64,000 nucleotides of DNA, from positions 1 to 64,000 of the forward strand of contig JBHJOC010000038.1 in the NCBI GenBank assembly GCA_050330095.1, in the 5' to 3' direction. Of the stretch, positions 57,975 through 64,000 are shown in pieces (the first letter of the stretch is position 1; the number at the start of each line of letters is the position of its first letter). Source of the DNA: JBCBWG01 sp036804185. Its GTDB lineage: Bacteria; Pseudomonadota; Alphaproteobacteria; Rhizobiales; Hyphomicrobiaceae. Both the position numbers and the translations under genes were made by a program. Below the pieces are notes generated by a model. The model ran no database searches. It saw nothing but the letters and a program-made list of their open reading frames with translations, and was not told the DNA's origin.

Positions 57975-58181
57975 GCGGATGAAATCTCCTACCTCGAATG
58001 CGGAGCCCCCTTGGATCGGGGCAACGCTCTAACCCAAGCTAAAAAGCGCAACGGCCGCAGATCAATCGCGAGCCGTGGGCTTCAGCGCGGCTGCCACAAT
58101 GTTGCCGGCAGCCGTAGTGTCAACGGTCCGTTTGGCGCATTCTTGAGAGGGAAGCGGGCCAAGCGCCGGGAGACTTGGAGA

Positions 58182-58841
58182 TCAGACGGGCCGCTCGGCC
58201 TTGATCATGCGAACAACATCGGTCAACCGCTTGGCAATCAACGCGCCGGTCTCGACAGCCTGCTTGAGGGGAAGGCGCTGCTGAATGATCTGATTGAGGT
58301 CGTCCTGCGCCGCGCCAAGCGCAAAAAACACGTCTTCAGGCGGCGTGATATCTCCGTCCTCGACCGCGGCCATCACATCGGCCGCGTTCTGGGCCGAAAG
58401 CACCAGCATCGACGCCGTGTCGTTCATGAGCTGGTAAAACACGCGCGCCTCGTCGGGAGTCACGCGCGTTCCATGAACGCCGAATTTCAGAGGGGCCGCA
58501 GCGGCTTGCGACCCTGCAAACAGCCGCGGGTTACGGAGGAAGCGGCGGAAAATCTCTTGCAACCCGAGGCAGCAGCTTTCCAGGTCGCGAAGAGCGGCTG
58601 CAGGCTTGCGCCGCGTTTTCGAGCGGTCTGGCGTCTTGTCCTGAGCGACCCAATTGACAGCTGCAATCGACGTCACGGCGGCCAGCGCCGACAGCGCCGG
58701 CAGGACGACGATAAACGGATCGGGTGCAATGCGCGTGTCAGCATCGGACGAGCCGGTTGCCTGGACAGCCCCTTGCGCATTCTCGGTTGGCTTGCTCTCG
58801 CGGGACACCGGTCCACCCCGTCTCGGTCTCTGGACACGCAT
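58182..58841 (-). CDS. Unknown protein inserted between sdhA and sdhB (minus strand)
   Basis: I do not recognise it. The 219 residues begin with a basic, low-complexity part ('RVQRPRRGGPVSRESKPT'), then one hydrophobic segment ('PFIVVLPALSALAAVTSIAAVNWVA'), and a helical body ('LRDLESCCLGLQEIFRRFLRN', 'VTPDEARVFYQLMNDTASMLVLSAQNAADVMAAVE'). It could be a single-pass membrane protein. Start ATG 58841. It is divergent from the plus-strand neighbour and in the same direction as the sdh genes, 207 bp upstream of sdhB. Confidence 0.6.
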   Translation of the reverse strand: MRVQRPRRGGPVSRESKPTENAQGAVQATGSSDADTRIAPDPFIVVLPALSALAAVTSIAAVNWVAQDKTPDRSKTRRKPAAALRDLESCCLGLQEIFRRFLRNPRLFAGSQAAAAPLKFGVHGTRVTPDEARVFYQLMNDTASMLVLSAQNAADVMAAVEDGDITPPEDVFFALGAAQDDLNQIIQQRLPLKQAVETGALIAKRLTDVVRMIKAERPV

Positions 58842-58975
58842 AGTCCTGCGCCGAACTCTATGGCAATCGATTGGCGGGCGCACCAGTCATTGGCGATGCG
58901 CTTTCCGTTCAGAGATCGCCGGCCGAGCGTCGTAGCACCCGGCAGACCACGACGTTCAGTAGGGATCACGCCGCC

Positions 58976-59425
58976 ATGGTCGATCGGCTCGCCGATATCA
59001 TCCAAGACCCCGCCGCCGAGCTCGCAGCCATCTTGTTGGCCATGGTCCTGCTCGCCGGGCCGATGATCTGGCTCGCGATTTGGTATCACCGGACACTTCG
59101 CAAGACTGCCGATGGCAGGGCCTTGCTCGACGAGAACAGCAAGTGGCCCGCAAATCCTCATCGTTTGAGCGCCCGGTCGCTTACCGGCGCTGCAAGAATG
59201 GCCCGCGACATTCAGCGCGGTCGTTATGGGGCCAAGGTGCGCGCCGTCCAGAAGCGCACCTATTGGGTGATCGGGCTCTGGGTGTGTTTGAACGTCGCAG
59301 CGTTCGCGTTGCTGTTCGCTGCGCAGGAGCGCAACAAGGCGAGAGCTGCCCAGCAGCAGCCCTCCGCACTCAAGTCTCAGCCTTCTGCCAATCCGTCCGC
59401 GAGCGAGGCGTGGAAACGTCAGTAA
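58976..59425 (+). CDS. Two-helix membrane protein of unknown function
   Basis: A 149-residue protein with two membrane helices ('ELAAILLAMVLLAGPMIWLAIWYHRTL' and 'TYWVIGLWVCLNVAAFALLFAAQ') and polar, basic parts between and after them. It does not match a family I know. Its stop lies seven bases into the sdhA stop region on the other strand, a tail-to-tail overlap. ATG 58976 has GGGA upstream. It is antisense to the direction of the sdh operon, which it interrupts. Confidence 0.6.
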   Translation: MVDRLADIIQDPAAELAAILLAMVLLAGPMIWLAIWYHRTLRKTADGRALLDENSKWPANPHRLSARSLTGAARMARDIQRGRYGAKVRAVQKRTYWVIGLWVCLNVAAFALLFAAQERNKARAAQQQPSALKSQPSANPSASEAWKRQ

Positions 59426-61272
59426 ACGCGCGCCTTGGGCTCGATGTAGCCAACCTCGTTCGTCATCGTGAACGTGTGCACAGGGCGATAGTCAATGGCG
59501 ACTGTAGCGGCCGCATCATCGGCCCAAGCGAGCGTGTGCTTCATCCACTCACCGTCGTCCCGGTCAGGATAGTCTTCGCGCGCATGCGCACCGCGGCTTT
59601 CGGTTCGGTTCGCAGCGCTGAAAACGGTGACGGCCGCCTGGTTGATCAGGTTGTCGTACTCGAGCGCCTCGATGAGATCCGAGTTCCAGATCAGCGAACG
59701 GTCGGAAACCTTGATGGCCGGGGTATTGCGCCAAACGCCCGTAATCAGTTCGACACCCTCTTGGAGCACGGTGCCATCGCGGAACACAGCGCAGTTGTTC
59801 TGCATGATGCGCTGCATGTCGAGCCGCAGCTCGGCCGTCGGGGTGTCACCGCTCGCGAAGCGGAATTTATCAAGGCGCGCCAGCGCCCGCTCTGTCGAAT
59901 CTCCAGCCAGCGGTGCGTGCGAGCCTCCACGCTCGACGGCCTCAGCACACCTGAGCCCCGCCGCGCGACCAAAGACGACGAGGTCAATGAGCGAGTTCGA
60001 GCCGAGACGGTTCGCACCATGGACCGACACACAAGCGGCTTCGCCGATCGCCATCAGGCCCTGCACGACTGAATCCGGGTCCCCGTCCTTCAGTGTCAAA
60101 ACCTCGCCGTGATAATTCGTGGGAATGCCACCCATATTGTAATGCACGGTCGGCAGCACCGGAATCGGCTCGCGGCGCACATCGACACCTGCAAACACCT
60201 TGGCGTTTTCCGTAATGCCCGGCAGGCGTTCCGCGAGGATATCCGGATCGAGGTGATCGAGATGCAGATAGATATGGTCCTTCCGAGGCCCGACGCCCCG
60301 CCCCTCACGGATTTCGATCGTCATCGAGCGCGAAACGACGTCGCGCGATGCCAAGTCCTTGGCTGATGGGGCATAGCGCTCCATGAAGCGCTCGCCTTCC
60401 GAGTTCGTCAGGTAACCACCCTCGCCACGCGATCCCTCCGTGATCAGAACGCCAGCACCATAGATCCCGGTCGGGTGGAACTGTACAAACTCCATATCCT
60501 GCAGCGGCAGCCCTGCGCGCAGCACCATAGCGTTGCCGTCACCGGTGCACGTGTGAGCAGATGTGCATGAGAAATAAGCGCGCCCATATCCACCCGTGGC
60601 AAGGACCGTGCGCTTGGCGCGGAAGCGGTGGATCGAGCCATCTTCGAGGCAGAGGGCCAGGATGCCGCGGCATACGCCATCGTCATCCATGAGCAGGTCG
60701 AGGGCGAAGTATTCGATGAAGAACTCGGCGGCATGCCGCAACGACTGACCGTAAAGCGTGTGCAGCATGGCATGGCCGGTCCGGTCCGCGGCAGCGCATG
60801 TGCGTTGGGCGGGAGGGCCTTCGCCGTACTGGGTCGTCATCCCGCCGAAGGGGCGCTGGTAAATGCGGCCATCCTCGGTCCGGGAGAAGGGCACACCGTA
60901 ATGCTCGAGCTCGTACACGGCTTCGGGCGCATTGCGGCAAAGGTATTCGATGGCGTCCTGGTCACCGAGCCAGTCGGCACCCTTGACGGTGTCGTACATG
61001 TGCCAGCGCCAGTCATCTGGCCCCATGTTTCCGAGCGACGCAGCCACGCCGCCCTGCGCCGCAACCGTGTGGGATCGCGTTGGGAAGACCTTCGTGACGC
61101 AAGCCGTCCTGAGCCCGGCCTGGGCAGCGCCGAGCGTTGCGCGCAGGCCCGCCCCGCCAGCTCCAACGACCACGACATCGTAAGCGTGCTCCTGGATCGG
61201 GTAGGCACGTCCATTGAGGCTTGGCGCTTTGCCGTTGGATGCGCCGTTCGAACCGTGTCCGTTGACTGCCAT
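59419..61272 (-). CDS. sdhA: Succinate dehydrogenase flavoprotein subunit
   Basis: A 617-residue FAD subunit of complex II. The N-terminal FAD fold is 'YDVVVVGAGGAGLRATLGAAQAGLRTACVTKVFPTRSHTVAAQGGVAASLGN', with the histidine for covalent FAD in SHTVAAQGG. Substrate/active-site parts are 'HPTGIYGAGVLITEGSRGEGGYLTNSEGERFMERYAP', 'HYNMGGIPTNYHGEVL' and 'GANRLGSNSLIDLVVFG'. Ends in the usual Y-rich form 'EVGYIEPKARVY'. The first 22 residues are a polar extension. Five bases after sdhD, so sdhC-D-A are one transcript. Confidence 0.96.
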   Translation of the reverse strand: MAVNGHGSNGASNGKAPSLNGRAYPIQEHAYDVVVVGAGGAGLRATLGAAQAGLRTACVTKVFPTRSHTVAAQGGVAASLGNMGPDDWRWHMYDTVKGADWLGDQDAIEYLCRNAPEAVYELEHYGVPFSRTEDGRIYQRPFGGMTTQYGEGPPAQRTCAAADRTGHAMLHTLYGQSLRHAAEFFIEYFALDLLMDDDGVCRGILALCLEDGSIHRFRAKRTVLATGGYGRAYFSCTSAHTCTGDGNAMVLRAGLPLQDMEFVQFHPTGIYGAGVLITEGSRGEGGYLTNSEGERFMERYAPSAKDLASRDVVSRSMTIEIREGRGVGPRKDHIYLHLDHLDPDILAERLPGITENAKVFAGVDVRREPIPVLPTVHYNMGGIPTNYHGEVLTLKDGDPDSVVQGLMAIGEAACVSVHGANRLGSNSLIDLVVFGRAAGLRCAEAVERGGSHAPLAGDSTERALARLDKFRFASGDTPTAELRLDMQRIMQNNCAVFRDGTVLQEGVELITGVWRNTPAIKVSDRSLIWNSDLIEALEYDNLINQAAVTVFSAANRTESRGAHAREDYPDRDDGEWMKHTLAWADDAAATVAIDYRPVHTFTMTNEVGYIEPKARVY

Positions 61273-61276
61273 GATC

Positions 61277-61669
61277 TCAGGTCCCGAAGCTGATTTTCAG
61301 CACTGCATAGCTGCATGCCAAGCCGATCAGAATGCTGAAGAATGTATTGAGGAGGAGAAACACGATTTTTGTACCGTCGTTCGCGATGTAATCCTCGATG
61401 ATCACCTGCATCCCGAGCCGCATATGGAACGTGCCTGACAGCACGAGAAGCAGCAACATGAGTGCGACAAACGGATTGGCAATCAGCTGCCGTGCTTCTT
61501 CATGGGAGGCACCCGCGATGTTGGCGACGAGCCAGACGAGCCCGCACGCGAGTACGACGTTGGCGACGGCCGTCACGCGCTGCTGCCAGAAGTGCGTCGC
61601 CCCCTCCTTCGCAGAGCCGAGCCTGCGAACCCGCTTCAACGGCGTTCGCATCGAGTTTCCAGAGACCAT
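61277..61669 (-). CDS. sdhD: Succinate dehydrogenase membrane anchor subunit
   Basis: A 130-residue hydrophobic anchor with three membrane helices ('ANVVLACGLVWLVANIAG', 'NPFVALMLLLLVLSGTFHMRLGMQVIIEDYI', 'KIVFLLLNTFFSILIGLACSYAVL'). The H-x-R-x-G-x-Q and DYI pattern is the heme/quinone-site region of SdhD. Start ATG 61669 with GGAG upstream; the longer frame overlaps sdhC and is unlikely. Between sdhC and sdhA, as usual. Confidence 0.92.
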   Translation of the reverse strand: MVSGNSMRTPLKRVRRLGSAKEGATHFWQQRVTAVANVVLACGLVWLVANIAGASHEEARQLIANPFVALMLLLLVLSGTFHMRLGMQVIIEDYIANDGTKIVFLLLNTFFSILIGLACSYAVLKISFGT

Positions 61670-61758
61670 ATCGTCGAGCTCCGTCGAGCGCTGAAGAGAC
61701 TTGGCGATGGCCGGAACGGCGCACGCACAGCCTGGTTTCCATACGTGATCGCAGTGGT

Positions 61759-62133
61759 TTAGATGAATGCCAGAGCCCAGATGACGACCGTAATGCCGAT
61801 CGAGAAAACGAGCGAGGCCCAGCACAGGCGGTCAACAGTCGCAAGGTCGAAGCCGCGACCGGTATCCCAGATCAAATGGCGGATGCCGCCGGCCATGTGG
61901 TGCATCAGCGCCCAGGTGTAACCGAACAAGACCACAAGGCCGAGTGGGCTGCCGAGAATCCCCGCCACGAAATCGAAGTAGGCCGGCCCGACGGCGGCGG
62001 CGACCAGCCACCACGCGAGCAAGATCGTCCCGACATACAGGGCAGCGCCCGTGATGCGATGGACGATCGACATCACCATATTTATGCGTGGCGTGTAGAT
62101 CTGGATGTGCGGCGAAAGCGGGCGTTGGGTCAT
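61759..62133 (-). CDS. sdhC: Succinate dehydrogenase cytochrome b556 subunit
   Basis: A 124-residue anchor with three membrane helices. 'RPLSPHIQIYTPRINMVMSIVHRITGAALYVG' includes the SIVHRITG heme/quinone motif, and 'YTWALMHHMAGGIRHLIWDTGRGFDL' has the heme-ligand histidine region. First gene of the sdhCDA run, 89 bp before sdhD. The 199-bp upstream gap to the FAD-oxidoreductase gene stop probably contains its promoter. Confidence 0.94.
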   Translation of the reverse strand: MTQRPLSPHIQIYTPRINMVMSIVHRITGAALYVGTILLAWWLVAAAVGPAYFDFVAGILGSPLGLVVLFGYTWALMHHMAGGIRHLIWDTGRGFDLATVDRLCWASLVFSIGITVVIWALAFI

Positions 62134-62332
62134 GCGAACGACACCTGTGGCGGCCAGAGTAACAGTCGGCTTGAGACCCGGGTGGTTTATCGCGCCGCAA
62201 CACGGCCAGCAATCGTCCGATCGGCGGCCTCACGCGATCGTCAGTGCTGCACAACTTTGCTGCGGCCGCATCCCCGACGTATGGGCACGGTGGTGCGCTC
62301 GTGCGGGTGACGGGTAACGTTGTCGCGCCCGC

Positions 62333-63373
62333 TCAGGACAGCGCGCCGTTGATGGCCCGGGCCAGGGCGTGGCCGCTTGCAAACCCATGCTCGGCCAACC
62401 GCCCCGTGCACCAATCTCCGGCGACGCCGACCCGGTCTTTCGTCGAGAACACGCACCCTTCGCCGAGCGGGCGATCGGTCAACCCGTACTTCCAAAGATG
62501 AGCAACCATCTGCGCGGGTTGTTGGGGTGGAATATTGAGCAAGTGACAGACCTCAGCCCAGAGTTCCTCGGCGACAACGGACGGCTGAAGGTCTTCGGTC
62601 TCCCGGCTCCACGCTTGCGACGCGTGGACGACAACGTGTTCTTCGCGCGAACGCCGCCCTGGTTTCGCGCTGTTGCGGCAGACCCAACGCACCGTCTGGG
62701 ACATATCGGAATAGACGTCGAATTTCGGCAGCACAGGTTCAGATAGCCGGATCGAGACGGACCAGCATGGCGCAATCCGTACGGCACTGAGGACATGGGC
62801 CATCTCGTCGAGGGGCCCGAGCAGTAACGCGGCTTGTTGCGCAGGCACTGCAATCGCGATCGACGAATAAGGGCCTTCACGGGTCTCATCGTCGAACCAG
62901 ACCCACCAGCCACCTGGCTCGCGCGCGATCGTGTGGGCCGCGCGACCGAGAAATACGCGAACACTCTCTGCGAGCGGCCGCACGATCGCAGCCATGGTCG
63001 GTGCGCCGACGTACCACGGCAGCATGCTGCCGTTGAAATCTTCCTGCGCCATCGCGATCCGGGGTTGCCATCGCTGCAGATAGCCAAGCGACATCAGTTC
63101 GTCGATGAACGCGCGAAAGAGTGTGGTTCGGGCCGTAATGTATTGTGCGCCGTGATCGAACGACTGGGTTCCCATACGCAGACTGCCGAGGCGACCGCCG
63201 ATCCCCGATCCCTTCTCGAACATGTCGACGAAGTGTCCAGCGCGGCGCAACTCGCGCGCACAGGCCATTCCCGCAATACCTGCCCCGATGACGGCTACTC
63301 GATGCGGCACGGCCGATCCGCTTTCTCCAGCATCCCCGGAAGCGACCCCAAGTGATCGGCGTTCCGAGCACAA
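62333..63373 (-). CDS. FAD-dependent amine oxidase/renalase-like oxidoreductase
   Basis: A 346-residue flavoprotein. 'HRVAVIGAGIAGMACARELRRAGHFVDMFEKGSGIGGRLGSLRMG' is a dinucleotide-binding loop (GxGxxG) with the glutamate after strand 2 and the following GG motif of the amine-oxidase/renalase clan. 'FDHGAQYITAR' follows, and the C-terminal 'VFSTKDRVGVAGDWCTGRLAEHGFASGHALARAI' is the second FAD motif. Substrate unknown. The start is uncertain: a TTG at 63373 or a GTG at 63310. Confidence 0.8.
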   Translation of the reverse strand: MCSERRSLGVASGDAGESGSAVPHRVAVIGAGIAGMACARELRRAGHFVDMFEKGSGIGGRLGSLRMGTQSFDHGAQYITARTTLFRAFIDELMSLGYLQRWQPRIAMAQEDFNGSMLPWYVGAPTMAAIVRPLAESVRVFLGRAAHTIAREPGGWWVWFDDETREGPYSSIAIAVPAQQAALLLGPLDEMAHVLSAVRIAPCWSVSIRLSEPVLPKFDVYSDMSQTVRWVCRNSAKPGRRSREEHVVVHASQAWSRETEDLQPSVVAEELWAEVCHLLNIPPQQPAQMVAHLWKYGLTDRPLGEGCVFSTKDRVGVAGDWCTGRLAEHGFASGHALARAINGALS

Positions 63374-63560
63374 TCCATGACCTGCACCCCACCGGGTACG
63401 GGCCAGCAGGGTCCTCCCCAGCCTTGTCAGACTACGCGCGAGTTGCTCAGGTTTGGTTAACGCTCGCGGGTCTTCGGCGCGGCTTCAGTTCCGTCCTGGC
63501 AGGACAAGAGGGGGCGCGGTGCAAACCCTGATGCCGAGAGCCTGGGAAACGATCGCGTGC

Positions 63561-64000
63561 TCAAAGGACCGGGATGACGCACCAGAGGTCGAGGTCGAGA
63601 ACGACGCCTGCTGTCCCAGGGCCCGCAGGGGCCGGTTCGGTTGGGAATTGGCCGCACGGCATGTTCTTGGCAGCAACGAGCCGCAGGCGCAGCACACCGA
63701 GATCCGATCGGCCGCTCACCGCTGCCTTGTCGAGCACCTGGGACCACGCATAAAGGGTGTCTCCTGCGAAAGCCGGCGACAGGTGCCGTCCTGCGTTGAT
63801 CCCTGCGACTGAAAATGCGTTGCCGAGGCCATTGAACGACAGGGCACGGGCGATCGAGATCACGACACCGCCATAGACGAGGCGACGGCCAAACCGCCCC
63901 GCGCCCTCAGCATGCTGATTGAAGTGAATTTTCGCGGTATTTTGATAGAGCCGCGTTGCGATCTGGTGCTCTGCCTCTTCCAGCGTTGCGCCATCGACAT
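63561..64000 (-). CDS. mch: Mesaconyl-CoA hydratase, C-terminal part (5' end outside window)
   Basis: The 3' part of a MaoC-type hydratase, with about 146 codons visible. The residues read 'VDGATLEEAEHQIATRLYQNTAKIHFNQH', then 'GRRLVYGGVVISIARALSFNGLGNAFSVAGINAGRHLSPAFAGDTLYAWSQVLDKA', close to the second half of mesaconyl-CoA (beta-methylmalyl-CoA) hydratases of the ethylmalonyl-CoA pathway. It hydrates mesaconyl-CoA to beta-methylmalyl-CoA. The start codon lies beyond base 64000. It is preceded by 187 bp without a gene downstream of its stop. Confidence 0.8.
   Translation of the reverse strand, partial: VDGATLEEAEHQIATRLYQNTAKIHFNQHAEGAGRFGRRLVYGGVVISIARALSFNGLGNAFSVAGINAGRHLSPAFAGDTLYAWSQVLDKAAVSGRSDLGVLRLRLVAAKNMPCGQFPTEPAPAGPGTAGVVLDLDLWCVIPVL

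Overview
The window is GC-rich, densely coding chromosomal DNA from an alphaproteobacterium, most likely of the order Hyphomicrobiales (Rhizobiales). I infer this from the gene set: a large NAD-type glutamate dehydrogenase of about 1600 residues, split ATP synthase b and b' subunits, OpgC, ZapE, a phasin, CsgH-type curli genes, an sdhCDAB set, and a mesaconyl-CoA hydratase typical of the ethylmalonyl-CoA pathway. There is no phage, plasmid, CRISPR array or intact insertion sequence. Most of it is core metabolism, with a few accessory islands.

Layout. 1-7.7 kb: the end of a glycosyltransferase, opgC, a secreted YHS protein and the NAD-glutamate dehydrogenase. 8.1-18.3 kb: an AhpD-like protein, an unrecognised 657-residue protein next to a ParA-like ATPase, tRNA-Gly(GCC), a ProX-type deacylase, the thioredoxin/TPR chaperone cnoX, a Lon-substrate-domain protein, a Trm112-like protein, zapE and a GNAT. 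18.3-25.5 kb: gph overlapping a redoxin, rpe, a secreted DsrE protein, leuB, ugd and a secreted trypsin-like protease. 25.7-28.5 kb: the F0 operon atpI-atpB-atpE-atpF'-atpF on the minus strand. 28.8-34.9 kb: an O-antigen ligase-like protein with a basic tail, an L,D-transpeptidase divergent from an orphan OmpR-type regulator, and a SulP transporter behind a Crp/Fnr regulator. 35.1-36.6 kb: a small curli cluster (curlin, CsgH, curlin). 36.6-46.2 kb: a DUF1287 protein with a very long N-terminal extension, gluQ, an alkA-type glycosylase, an HNH protein, an FAH-family hydrolase, a periplasmic protein and mdh. 46.5-57 kb: typA, a Pif1-like helicase, a phasin, ppa, dapB-gpmA, a DUF4337 protein and a histone H1-like Lys/Ala-rich protein. 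57.2-62.1 kb: succinate dehydrogenase, with sdhA and sdhB separated by two unknown genes. The window closes with an FAD oxidoreductase and the C-terminal part of a mesaconyl-CoA hydratase.

The genes fit an aerobic heterotroph with central carbon metabolism (TCA, pentose phosphate and ethylmalonyl-CoA steps), storage-polymer granules and an elaborate envelope (succinylated periplasmic glucans, UDP-glucuronate-derived polysaccharide, O-antigen-like polymer, curli, L,D-crosslinks).

The most unusual signal is in the gaps between genes. At least eight copies of a roughly 77-bp imperfect palindrome, three full copies and some fragments of a related roughly 80-bp palindrome, and several further 72-79-bp palindromes share ends of the type CTCG/CTAG...CGAG/CTAG. 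Four or five of them are chained head to tail between the ProX gene and cnoX. A separate roughly 120-bp element occurs twice with a hairpin whose two arms have changed together. These look like a family of non-autonomous mobile or structural RNA/DNA elements. I could not match them to a named family by reading alone.
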